Positions 16,459-23,925 of a stretch of DNA of 33,804 nucleotides are shown piece by piece. The position numbers were made by a program, and so were the translations under genes. The notes under the pieces are model-generated. The model was not told the DNA's origin. It did no database searches and worked only from the letters and a program-made list of their open reading frames with translations. The DNA comes from an uncultured Bacteroidales bacterium (GTDB taxonomy: Bacteria > Bacteroidota > Bacteroidia > Bacteroidales > Muribaculaceae), in NCBI GenBank assembly GCA_947175245.1, contig CAMWLW010000022.1, forward strand, positions 1 to 33,804, in the 5' to 3' direction. Each line of letters starts with the position of its first letter. The stretch's first letter is position 1.

Positions 16459-17952
16459 ATGGAACAAAAATATATAGTAGCATTCGAGATAGGCAGCGCT
16501 TACATCAAGGGCGCTATAGCCACCACCGTGTCGGGAGTACCCGGCCGTGTGAACATACTGGCAGTTGAAACCGAGCACCTGGTCGACAAGGTGAGGTACG
16601 GCTGTGTCGAGAACCCCGGCGATGTAGCCGCCTGTGTCACGTCGATATGTCACAAGTTGCAGGCTGCACCGGGCGTGTCGCCCCGCAGCATCAAGGAGGT
16701 GTATGTGGGTCTGAGCGGCCGCTCGCTCGCTTCTTACCCCCACGAGGTGACACGTGACTTCCACGCCGAGATTGAAATCACACGACGCACGATCGACGAC
16801 CTGATGCAGCAGGCTGCCGCACGTGCCATCGCCGAGCGCGAGGTCGTGGCTATCGAGCCGGGCTCGTTCAGTGTCGACTCGCAGACTACTCACGACCCGG
16901 TGGGCATGTTCGGCCACATACTGTCGGCCCAGGTGTCGCTGGTGGCGTGCAAGCCCCGCATGCGCAACAACATCAAGCGTGTGTTCAATGAGCGCTGTGC
17001 GCTCAACATCGCCGGCTACGTGGTGACTCCGCTCGCTATGGGCACACAGCTGCTCACGGTCGAGGAGCGTCGCCTGGGCGTGATGCTGGTTGACTTTGGC
17101 GCCGAGACGACGACGGTGGCCATCTACCGCGCCGGCGCGCTGGTGTACCTGGCTACTATCCCGATGGGCTCGCGCAACATCACGCGCGACATCACGTCGC
17201 TCAACTGTCTTGAGGAGCGTGCCGAGGAAATCAAGAAGGCTGTGGGCAATGCCATGCCGCCCGAGCCGGGTGTGGCTCCGTTGGTAACCGACGGCCTGGA
17301 TAACTCGGAGATTAACAACATCATAGCGGCCCGTGCCGACGAGATTATATCAAACATATATGAGCAGATAGCATACGCCGGCCTGAAGCCTCAGCAGCTG
17401 CCCGAGGGCGTGGTTGTGACGGGTGGCGGTGCCGCCCTGCGCGGTTTTACCGAGCTGCTCGCCAAGCAGACTCAGCTCAAGACGCGTGCCGCGTCGCTGG
17501 GCCCCGGCGTCACTGTCGTAGGTCACGGCATCAATGCCAATAATGCTCTTGACGTCATATCGATTATCACCGAGGCGGCTATGACCGACCCCGTGGAGTG
17601 TACGATGATGCCCCCGAGTTCGGTCATGGAGCACCATGCCGAGGTGAGCGTGAATGAAACCATCACGCCGTCGGGCAATCAGGACGACGAGGACGAGCAC
17701 CGCATAGGCCGCATGGAGGACGAGGATGACAGCATACTGAGCGACCAGGGCGACGATGACGAGGTAGAAACTGTAACCGTCAAGAAAACTAAGACCAGGG
17801 ACGACAGGAAAGACAACAAAAAGACTGACAGGAAGGTCGACACAAAGAGCGAGCCGGGCGATGCGTCCGACGCCAGGTCGAAGAATTTCTGGGCCCGTCT
17901 GAGCCAGAGTATCAACAACATGATGAAAGAGGACTCAGACTTTGAAAACTGA
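16459..17952 (+). CDS. ftsA: Cell division actin-like protein FtsA
   Basis: The 497-residue FtsA polymerises on the inner membrane and anchors FtsZ. The actin-type ATPase core covers about 1-375, with the phosphate-1 motif FEIGSAYIKG (9-18), the 1C subdomain, the phosphate-2 motif VDFGAETTTVAIY and the adenosine motif VVVTGGGAALRG. The first motif has Glu where many FtsA proteins have Asp; I believe other Bacteroidetes share this. A long charged linker (about 395-470), first acidic (DDEDEHR) then Lys/Asp-rich, leads to an amphipathic C-terminal helix (SKNFWARLSQSINNMMK) suited to membrane binding. The gap to ftsZ is 40 bases and AT-rich. Confidence 0.95.
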   Translation: MEQKYIVAFEIGSAYIKGAIATTVSGVPGRVNILAVETEHLVDKVRYGCVENPGDVAACVTSICHKLQAAPGVSPRSIKEVYVGLSGRSLASYPHEVTRDFHAEIEITRRTIDDLMQQAAARAIAEREVVAIEPGSFSVDSQTTHDPVGMFGHILSAQVSLVACKPRMRNNIKRVFNERCALNIAGYVVTPLAMGTQLLTVEERRLGVMLVDFGAETTTVAIYRAGALVYLATIPMGSRNITRDITSLNCLEERAEEIKKAVGNAMPPEPGVAPLVTDGLDNSEINNIIAARADEIISNIYEQIAYAGLKPQQLPEGVVVTGGGAALRGFTELLAKQTQLKTRAASLGPGVTVVGHGINANNALDVISIITEAAMTDPVECTMMPPSSVMEHHAEVSVNETITPSGNQDDEDEHRIGRMEDEDDSILSDQGDDDEVETVTVKKTKTRDDRKDNKKTDRKVDTKSEPGDASDARSKNFWARLSQSINNMMKEDSDFEN

Positions 17953-17992
17953 TATAAACATTCACCGATAAATCAATAATACGAGATATAAA

Positions 17993-19414
17993 ATGACCGA
18001 CTCAGAATTCAACGATATAGCTAACAACGATGCCTTCGGTGTCCCTGTCAGGAATGACAACAATATCATCATGGCTATCGGCGTGGGCGGCGGCGGCAGC
18101 AACGCCGTGCGTCACATGTATGAGCAGAAAATCGACGGCGTGACATTTGCCATCACCAATACCGACCGTCAGGCGCTGATGAACTCGCCTGTGCCCAACC
18201 GCGTGTTGCTCGGTTCGGGACTGGGTGCAGGCGGTGAGGTGCAGGTGGCCCGCGCTGCGGCCGAGGAGAGTGCCGATGCTATCAAGAAGTTGTTTAACAA
18301 GGATATACGCATGGTGTTCATCACCGCCGGTATGGGTGGTGGTACGGGCACCGGCGCCGGCCCTGTGGTGGCCCGTCTGGCCCGCGAGGAGGGTCTGCTC
18401 ACGATCGGTATCGTGACAATCCCGTTCCTGTTTGAGGGCGACACGAAGATTTTGAAGGCGCTCGACGGAGCCGAGGAGATGGGCAAGTATGTCGACGCGC
18501 TGCTGATGATCAACAATCAGCGCCTGAGTGAGATATACCCCGACCTTAACTTCCTCAATGCGTTCGACAAGGCCGACGACACACTGTCGATTGCGGCCCG
18601 CTCCATCTCTGATATCATCACCATCGAGGGTAAGATAAACCGAGACTTCAACGACGTGAACACAACGCTGCGCAACGGTGGCACGGCTATAATCTCGACC
18701 GGATATGGCGAGGGTGAGGATCGCGTGTCAAAGGCTATCGAAGACGCGCTGCACTCGCCGCTACTCAAGAACAGCGACATATACGGGTCCAAGCGTCTGC
18801 TGTTCGTCATCTACTTTTCGCCCGATGCCGAGCAGGAGTTCAAGATGTCTGAGGCCGACCAGCTCACGGCGTTCACCTCGAGCATCGACCCGGGTGTTGA
18901 GATCATCTGGGGTGTATATCCCGACAAGTCGCTTGGTGAGAAGGTCAAGATAACGATACTTGCGTCGGGCTTCAAGGCGACGATAAAACATAACTTTCAC
19001 CCCAAGACAGACACTACCCCCGACAACAACACCGCCGTCGTCGCCGGTGACAAGACGGTGCTGGAACCTGTTGTGACCGACACAGCCAAGGCCGAGACCA
19101 AGTCAGATAGCGCCAAGGACGGCGAGCAGGCTGCCCGCCGCCGCCTCATGGAGCAGTATGGCGCCGATGTGATTTACGGCCAGCAGCGCGAGAAAGCGCG
19201 TAAGCGTCAGGTTATTCTGAGTCCCGACCAGTTTGACAACGATGCCATCATCGACGCTCTCGAGAAATCGGTCGCCTACAAACGCGAGCGCCGCGCCGTC
19301 GAGGATATTCAGGCTATAAAGTCTACTCCCCGTCAGCCCGCCGCACAGCAGGATGACCGCAGCCAGGCTGCCGGTGACTTAAATGAGAATAAAGGTAATG
19401 TTATAACGTTCTAA
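17993..19414 (+). CDS. ftsZ: Tubulin-like division GTPase FtsZ
   Basis: The 473-residue GTPase forms the Z ring. Visible are the nucleotide motifs VGGGGSNAV (31-39), NTDRQAL and the tubulin signature MGGGTGTGAGP (114-124), plus the synergy (T7) loop INRDFND (215-221), whose Asp residues complete the GTPase site of the neighbouring subunit. After the core (to about 335) a polar linker leads to FDNDAIIDALEKSVAYKRERR (about 413-433), the likely equivalent of the FtsA-binding peptide. Unlike E. coli, another 40 residues follow it, ending in GNVITF. The following gene starts 21 bases after the stop and is probably read with it. Confidence 0.97.
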   Translation: MTDSEFNDIANNDAFGVPVRNDNNIIMAIGVGGGGSNAVRHMYEQKIDGVTFAITNTDRQALMNSPVPNRVLLGSGLGAGGEVQVARAAAEESADAIKKLFNKDIRMVFITAGMGGGTGTGAGPVVARLAREEGLLTIGIVTIPFLFEGDTKILKALDGAEEMGKYVDALLMINNQRLSEIYPDLNFLNAFDKADDTLSIAARSISDIITIEGKINRDFNDVNTTLRNGGTAIISTGYGEGEDRVSKAIEDALHSPLLKNSDIYGSKRLLFVIYFSPDAEQEFKMSEADQLTAFTSSIDPGVEIIWGVYPDKSLGEKVKITILASGFKATIKHNFHPKTDTTPDNNTAVVAGDKTVLEPVVTDTAKAETKSDSAKDGEQAARRRLMEQYGADVIYGQQREKARKRQVILSPDQFDNDAIIDALEKSVAYKRERRAVEDIQAIKSTPRQPAAQQDDRSQAAGDLNENKGNVITF

Positions 19415-19435
19415 CCCACCCAGTAATAGTACAAT

Positions 19436-20524
19436 ATGAAACGAATATTCCTGTGTCTGACGGTACTCGCGGCAGTATTCACCGCTTTCACTGCTACCGC
19501 TAAAGAGAAAAAGAACAATAACGGTTCGCGCCAGATGGCAGTCTATGGTGTGGCTTTCTACAACCTTGAGAACCTGTTTGATACGATCAACAACAACGGC
19601 AAGTATGACCTCGAGTTCTCACCCAACGGTCAGCGTCAGTGGAACGGTGTCAAGTACCGCTCAAAAATCAGCAACCTGGCACGCGCCATCACCAACATGA
19701 CCACCCCGACAACGCCTAACGGCCCCGCCGTGCTCGGTGTGTCGGAGATAGAGAACATCACCGTGCTTCAGGATCTTGTCAAGGAGGTTGACCGTCAGCT
19801 CGTAGAACAGGGCAAGTCGACCTGGAACCTGCAGATTGTCCACCACGACTCGCCCGACCGTCGTGGCGTCGATGTGGCATGCCTCTACAACCCCCGCATG
19901 TTCCGTTTCCTCGACGTGACCAACACCACCCTGCGTATTCCCAACTATGAGACCTTCCGCACGCGTGACCAGATGTGTGTCACCGGCCTCCTCGGCGGCG
20001 ACACACTCAGCGTCATCGTCAATCACTGGCCGTCGCGACTCGGTGGTCAGGAGCAGTCGTCCTACCTGCGCGAGGCAGCTGCGGCCCTGTCAAAGCAGAT
20101 TGCCGACTCACTGTGGTTGCTGCGTCCCCATCAGGGCGTGATCGTGATGGGTGACTTGAACGACGACCCCCAGGACAAGTCGTGTGCCCAGGTGCTTGGC
20201 GGTAAGAAGAAAGCCGACGGCGTTCAGACTCACGGCTTCTACAACCCATTCTGGCAGATGCTCGACAAAGGTATCGGCACGCTTGCCTACAAAGGCGCGT
20301 GGAACCTGTTTGACCAGATTATCGTGTCAGGCACGCTGCTTGAGGACAACAATCCCGACGGACTGCACTTCCGCCGTGCCGTAGTCAACAACTTCGACTT
20401 CCTGCGCTCGACCGAGGGCACCAGCAAGGGCGGCCCCCTGCGCACATTCTCAGGCGGCGCCTTCCTCAACGGCTACAGCGACCACTTCCCCACCGAGGTA
20501 TTCCTCGTCAAGCCCCGCCGCTGA
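19436..20524 (+). CDS. Secreted endonuclease/exonuclease/phosphatase-family protein
   Basis: The 362-residue protein begins with a cleavable-looking signal peptide (1-22, MKRIFLCLTVLAAVFTAFT...ATA). The rest is the DNase I-like metal-dependent phosphodiesterase fold: FYNLENLFDT (41-50, including the metal-side Asn), the catalytic Glu in SEIEN (103-107), RRGVDVACLYN, the catalytic His in VNHWPSRLGG (195-204), GDLNDDP (239-245) and the terminal YSDHFP (347-352). All catalytic residues expected of the family are present. The substrate cannot be told; extracellular nucleic acid, phospholipid headgroups or sugar phosphates are all within the family. It follows ftsZ by only 21 bases, so it is likely in the tail of the dcw operon. 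A hairpin lies 30 bases past its stop. Confidence 0.9.
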   Translation: MKRIFLCLTVLAAVFTAFTATAKEKKNNNGSRQMAVYGVAFYNLENLFDTINNNGKYDLEFSPNGQRQWNGVKYRSKISNLARAITNMTTPTTPNGPAVLGVSEIENITVLQDLVKEVDRQLVEQGKSTWNLQIVHHDSPDRRGVDVACLYNPRMFRFLDVTNTTLRIPNYETFRTRDQMCVTGLLGGDTLSVIVNHWPSRLGGQEQSSYLREAAAALSKQIADSLWLLRPHQGVIVMGDLNDDPQDKSCAQVLGGKKKADGVQTHGFYNPFWQMLDKGIGTLAYKGAWNLFDQIIVSGTLLEDNNPDGLHFRRAVVNNFDFLRSTEGTSKGGPLRTFSGGAFLNGYSDHFPTEVFLVKPRR

Positions 20525-20554
20525 TACCCCCTCCCTCAGAGTAGCCCCATACAA

Positions 20555-20583
20555 CGATAGCCGAGCCGCCCGCCCGGCTATCG
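20555..20583 (+). terminator. Hairpin at the end of the dcw transcription unit
   Basis: CGATAGCCG (20555-20563) pairs with CGGCTATCG (20575-20583) around an 11-base loop, 30 bases past the last stop codon. The following bases (CCGTATCTTAGG) lack a T-run, so it may act as a weak or Rho-assisted terminator, or as an mRNA 3' end stabiliser. Confidence 0.55.
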
Positions 20584-20617
20584 CCGTATCTTAGGGTGTA
20601 TTCAAAAAGGAACTTGA

Positions 20618-20698
20618 CTCGACAAAGCAATTAATCTATGGATGAACGAGTGCCGAAAAGCCGAGGTCACCAAGCTGATAAAGCAACACAACCAATAG
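20618..20698 (+). other. Possible 26-codon gene remnant
   Basis: In this frame the DNA reads LDKAINLWMNECRK followed by AEVTKLIKQHNQ and a stop, preceded in frame by a TGA. The amino-acid make-up looks like genuine coding sequence (a helical protein tail), but there is no start codon before the internal ATG and no recognised family. It may be the end of a gene lost by deletion. Confidence 0.15.
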
Positions 20699-20728
20699 AT
20701 TTTATATAACTTATTGACACACAGTAGT

Positions 20729-20755
20729 GACGTCGATTTATCGCGTCCGCCGCGG
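20729..20755 (-). repeat. GGACGCGAT unit, inverted copy
   Basis: On the minus strand this reads CCGCGGCGGACGCGATAAAT and continues CGACGTC. It matches the two plus-strand copies at 20901 and 21141 over GCGG(C/T)GGACGCGAT(A/G)AATCG. Confidence 0.7.
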
Positions 20756-20900
20756 CAAGGATAACATCGTCGCTCCGCGACTCAGTGGGGTGGGGCATGG
20801 CCTGTCCCTACACTCGGTCGCTGCGCTCCCGTCGTGCAGGGTTAACCATGACCGCGTGCCTCCGGCACTTAGCGCAATGCTCGATAATAATACCATGCTA

Positions 20901-20936
20901 GCGGCGGACGCGATGAATCGCGTGCCCTACAGTGGG
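20901..20936 (+). repeat. GGACGCGAT unit, copy 1
   Basis: GCGGCGGACGCGATGAATCG continues with CGTGCCCTACAGTGGG. It contains the palindrome CGCGATGAATCGCG (with a two-base centre) and agrees with 21141-21178, including the CCCTAC-AxTGGG tail. Confidence 0.7.
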
Positions 20937-21005
20937 TTAAGGGACGGCGGTGGTGTCAGAGGTGGTTGCCGTGGGTAAGTGTCGGAGACACGAGGTAATG
21001 ATTAA

Positions 21006-21085
21006 CCTCGGGTGGAGCGACCCGCAGGGGAGCGGAACCCGGGGAGAGTCACCCCACACGGTTGTGAGTCTCGGAGAGACGATGT
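21006..21085 (+). repeat. Two-hairpin element, copy 1
   Basis: About 80 bases. First helix: CCTCGGGT with ACCCGGGG (allowing G-T pairs), closing the conserved GGAGCGACCCGCAGG...GCGGA segment. Then a CACCCC(A) link and second helix GTCTC/GAGAC with a GGA loop, ending GATGT. It aligns with 21301-21382 over its whole length. Confidence 0.75.
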
Positions 21086-21140
21086 CGTGATACACGGTAA
21101 TGGTACGATTCTGACGTACCTGCTTGTAGATTAGCAGGTT

Positions 21141-21178
21141 GGCGGTGGACGCGATAAATCGGCGTCCCTACCATTGGG
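21141..21178 (+). repeat. GGACGCGAT unit, copy 2
   Basis: GGCGGTGGACGCGATAAATC is followed by GGCGTCCCTACCATTGGG. The internal palindrome is less perfect than in copy 1 because of an extra G. Confidence 0.7.
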
Positions 21179-21300
21179 CGCGGTTAATTGGTTGATACAC
21201 AGTGGTAACTCTAATTTTTGCGTCTGCGGCGATGATGCCCATCCGCGGCAAATAGAATTGCACCGCATGGTCGTGCCGTAGGTACGCCGATTATCTGAAA

Positions 21301-21382
21301 CCCCAGGTGGAGAGGCCCGCAGGAGCTCGGAACCTGGGGATAGCGACCCCCACCAACATCGTGAGTCTCGGTGAGACGATGT
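21301..21382 (+). repeat. Two-hairpin element, copy 2
   Basis: First helix CCCCAGGT/ACCTGGGG (perfect), enclosing GGAGAGGCCCGCAGGAGCTCGG. Second helix GTCTC/GAGAC with a GGT loop, extended by AACATC/GATGTT. Compared with copy 1, the first stem has changed on both sides and still pairs, which points to selection or copying of a folded RNA or DNA form. Confidence 0.75.
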
Positions 21383-21424
21383 TATATAATCGGCAGTCAT
21401 AATCATTAAGGAACGTATAGACAC

Positions 21425-21460
21425 CAAGCGAGGCGCTGTCGTCACGACGCGCCTCGCTTG
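21425..21460. other. Hairpin adjoining copy B
   Basis: CAAGCGAGGCGC (21425-21436) pairs with GCGCCTCGCTTG (21449-21460). The middle TGTCGTCACGAC adds a small GTCGT/ACGAC stem. One base separates it from the 77-bp element, the same arrangement as at copy A but with a different stem sequence. Confidence 0.8.
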
Positions 21461-21461
21461 A

Positions 21462-21538
21462 TAAACCAATCATTATCACATTATATCTTAGCAATGAAAA
21501 AATTCTCTCTCTTTGTTGCTTTGTGATATTATAACACC
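21462..21538 (+). repeat. 77-bp dispersed element, copy B
   Basis: This is the inverted partner of 3703-3779, gap-free with about five differences. Read on the plus strand: hairpin (21425-21460), TAAACCAATCATTATCAC, an AT-rich TATATCTTA that resembles a -7 box, a 10-codon micro-ORF, and at its end the first arm of a strong intrinsic terminator. This copy therefore looks like a complete tiny transcription unit. Confidence 0.85.
21494..21526 (+). CDS. Candidate micro-ORF MKKFSLFVAL (copy B)
   Basis: ATG at 21494, ten codons, TGA at 21524-21526. Differs from copy A only in the last residue (Leu for Phe). A terminator hairpin begins 9 bases after the stop. It resembles the start of a signal peptide without the rest. 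Nothing downstream on this strand could be regulated by it, so if used it is a stand-alone micro-gene or small RNA. Confidence 0.3.
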   Translation: MKKFSLFVAL

Positions 21539-21576
21539 TCGCGCGACCGGTTGGTTCACGCGAGGTGGATTTTTTT
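21535..21576 (+). terminator. Intrinsic terminator after copy B
   Basis: CACCTCGCG (21535-21543) pairs with CGCGAGGTG (21559-21567) around a 15-base loop. GATTTTTTT follows on the plus strand. Read on the minus strand the same hairpin lies 29 bases past the stop of the GH105-DUF2264 gene and could also mark its transcript end, though without a T-run on that side. Confidence 0.8.
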
Positions 21577-21595
21577 GTCGTATCTAAGGCGGGGA

Positions 21596-23905
21596 TTAGA
21601 AGAGGTCGCGGGTGGTGATGTGGTCGGTCCAGCGGTGGTCTTTGGGGAAGGGGTCGCCGTTCCAGGCGCGCGCTTGTGTGCCGGGCAGGGGTGCGTCGGT
21701 CCAGAAGGGATGGGATGCGGGTAGGCCGAGGGGGAGCAGGGCGAGCGATGTCATGTAGAGCGAACCGTTGTTGGTGTACCAGTCGGCGATGTTGGGCTGG
21801 CGGCCGGCAAATCCGATGGTGAGGTAACCGCCATCGTTGAAATTCTCTTTGTTGTCGAACATGCGGTGCATCACGTTGGTGAGCGCTCCCCTGACTTGTC
21901 CGGGTGTCAGTCCGGCAGGCAGTTTCTGCTGCCATGCCATCATGGCGAGGGGTTGCATGGCTGCCATGCGGTAGGGCATGGAGCGGCCAAAGACGGGGAA
22001 GGTGCCCTCGGGCGAGATGAGGCGCTCGAGGATGATGCTGTATCGGCGGGCGCGGTCGAGGGCGCGGTCACGGTACCGGCCGTAGTCGATGCGTGTGTGG
22101 TGGCCCGACCGTAGCATGTTGTCGAGTGTCTCGAGGTACATGGGGTGGAATACGTAGCTCGAGTAGTAGTCGAAGGCGAAGTCGGGGCCGTCGGCATACC
22201 AGCCGTCGCCGGTGTACCATTCCTCGACTTTACGTATGGCCGAGTTGACGCGGTAGTCGTCGCCATCGGCTCCGACCGATGACAGGAAGCTCTCGATCAT
22301 GGACGAGAAGAGCACCCAGTTGGTGTAGGGCGGGTCGATGGCGCGTATGCCCTTGAAGGCGTCGATGTAGCGTTGCTTGGTAACGCTGTCGAGGGGTTCC
22401 CAGAGGGCCTGACGGGCGCGGGTGAATGACTCGGCGATGTAGGCGGCGTCGACCATGACCTGGCCCTCGCCGTTCCACAGCAGCATGTCGGGGCTGTCGG
22501 GGTCGACGGCGTTGGCGTAGGCCTGAAGTGCCCACTGACGCAACTGACGGCGCTGCTGCCCCTCGGCGGTGTCATCGTCGGGCAATGCGAGCCAGGGGGC
22601 GATGCCGGCCATGAGTCGGCCGAAGGCTTCCATGTAGGTGACGCGGCGGTCGCGGCCGTCCCAGTTGGGGCTCACCTCGACCTGCATGTTGCGCTGGAGC
22701 TCGCCGGCGGCCATCTTGCTGAGCACGGGGGCGGCCATGCGGTAGGCGAGGTCAGCCCAATACGCGCGGTCGGGGTTGGCGTTCTTCTCGAGGTAGCGCA
22801 CGTATTCACACGCGGCGAGGAGCCACGCGCCGGTGCCGAAGTTGGAGGTCGACGTGCGGTCGACGACCTGGCCGGGAATCGCTTTTTCGCCGATAGGCTG
22901 GACGTAGCCTATCGAGCCGTCTTTCTGCAACGCTGTGTTGTACAGGTAGTTCCAACCCTTGATGGCGGCGTCGAGATATTTGGGGTCGTTGAGGTAGCCG
23001 TTGTTGATGCCCCACAGGAGGCCGTAGGTGAAGAATGCCGTGCCGCTCGTCTCGCAGCCGGGGGCGTGGTCGGGGTCGAGCATCGAGCGCGTCCAGTAGC
23101 CGCCGGGCTGCTGGCAGTCAACGACGGCATCGGCCAGGCGGGTGTATTTGTCGACGAAGAACTGACGGTGACGGTAGTCGGCCGGGAGGTCTTTGAGCAC
23201 TTTTGCAAGTGCGGCCAGTACCCATCCGTCGCCGCGTGCCCAGAAGTCCTTCTTGCCGTTGACGCTTTTATGAGCCGGGTAGACATACTTGCCGTCACGG
23301 TAGTAAAGGCCGATCTCGGGGTCGAGCATGATGCTGTCGCTGTAGAGTATGTAGTCGTGGAGCTTGTCGAGGTAGCGGTCATTGCCGGTGATGCGGTAGA
23401 GTTTGGTCATGACGGGCATTACCATGTACAGGCCGTCGGCCCACCACCAGTAATCGTTGCGGGGCGTCGACATCTCATATTCCATGACTTCGCGTGCGCG
23501 TGCAATGCGTCGGTCGTCGGGCAGAATGTTATACAGGTCGGCATAGGTCTGGAAGCACACCTGCCAGTCGCCGAACATCACGTAGTCGTCCGACTCGCCG
23601 TAGCTGGCATATTTCCACTCCGAACGATTATTGCTGCGGGCGCCTTTCCACTCGTTGTGATTGGCCCAGTCCTCGCTGTATTGGCGCCACTTCTCGTTGC
23701 CAGTGAGGAAGTAGGCCTCCATGTTGCCTGTGTGATAGGCCGCGTTGTCCCAAAAGGCGTTTGTAGTGGGAGCATGATTAGCCTGCCAATGGTTGTTGAC
23801 GCGCTCAATAGCCCGGCGCACCTGTGCCGACTTTTTAGACACATCGGCACCAAAAGCCGACAGCGCTACAATCAGTGAAACTGTGATAATGAATAAGTTT
23901 TTCAT
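21596..23905 (-). CDS. GH105-type unsaturated glycuronyl hydrolase fused to DUF2264 domain
   Basis: The 769-residue secreted protein has a signal peptide (1-20, ends SAFGA). Residues about 25-375 form an (alpha/alpha)6 barrel of the GH88/GH105 kind: YHTGNMEAYFLTG (57-69), DWQVCFQTYADLY, the likely catalytic Asp157 in WWWADGLYMVMP (153-164), DFWARGDGWVLAAL (220-233) and SGTAFFTYGLLWGINNG (287-303). GH105 enzymes remove the unsaturated uronic acid left by pectin or rhamnogalacturonan lyases. Residues about 420-769 match the DUF2264 pattern (YMEAFGRLMAGIAPWLALP, 424-442; NWVLFSSMIESFL; GDGWYADGPDFAFDYYSSYV; SLYMTSLALLPLGLP), another helical-barrel family linked to uronic-acid sugars. The gene starts 20 bases after the DUF1016 nuclease gene and may share its promoter. 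Confidence 0.88.
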   Translation of the reverse strand: MKNLFIITVSLIVALSAFGADVSKKSAQVRRAIERVNNHWQANHAPTTNAFWDNAAYHTGNMEAYFLTGNEKWRQYSEDWANHNEWKGARSNNRSEWKYASYGESDDYVMFGDWQVCFQTYADLYNILPDDRRIARAREVMEYEMSTPRNDYWWWADGLYMVMPVMTKLYRITGNDRYLDKLHDYILYSDSIMLDPEIGLYYRDGKYVYPAHKSVNGKKDFWARGDGWVLAALAKVLKDLPADYRHRQFFVDKYTRLADAVVDCQQPGGYWTRSMLDPDHAPGCETSGTAFFTYGLLWGINNGYLNDPKYLDAAIKGWNYLYNTALQKDGSIGYVQPIGEKAIPGQVVDRTSTSNFGTGAWLLAACEYVRYLEKNANPDRAYWADLAYRMAAPVLSKMAAGELQRNMQVEVSPNWDGRDRRVTYMEAFGRLMAGIAPWLALPDDDTAEGQQRRQLRQWALQAYANAVDPDSPDMLLWNGEGQVMVDAAYIAESFTRARQALWEPLDSVTKQRYIDAFKGIRAIDPPYTNWVLFSSMIESFLSSVGADGDDYRVNSAIRKVEEWYTGDGWYADGPDFAFDYYSSYVFHPMYLETLDNMLRSGHHTRIDYGRYRDRALDRARRYSIILERLISPEGTFPVFGRSMPYRMAAMQPLAMMAWQQKLPAGLTPGQVRGALTNVMHRMFDNKENFNDGGYLTIGFAGRQPNIADWYTNNGSLYMTSLALLPLGLPASHPFWTDAPLPGTQARAWNGDPFPKDHRWTDHITTRDLF

Positions 23906-23925
23906 GGATACTATAATGATGGCAC

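Larger units (their letters stand above)
20711..21400. repeat. Intergenic block of composite structured repeats
   Basis: This stretch has no convincing gene. It is a mosaic of short related units: TTGACACACAGTAGTGAC (20714-20731) and its near copy TTGATACACAGTGGTAAC (21192-21209); hairpins built on GTGCC...GGCAC (20857-20869) and CGTGCCGTAGGTACG (21272-21286); three GGACGCGAT-type units; and two ~80-nt two-hairpin elements. The order suggests an imperfect duplication of a ~300-bp block. Open frames across it are short and follow the repeats, so I treat them as spurious. Confidence 0.75.

Noticed and set aside
20590-20620. Insertion-sequence end (GTGTATTCAAAAAGGAACTT)
   Set aside because: No matching inverted end, target duplication or transposase is present in the window.
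20711-21400. CRISPR array
   Set aside because: Repeats are of different kinds, imperfect and unevenly spaced; there are no uniform spacers and no cas genes.
21131-21935. Open frames on the minus strand across the repeat block and the end of the GH105 gene
   Set aside because: They track repeat sequence and the shadow of a real gene, with no start context or family.
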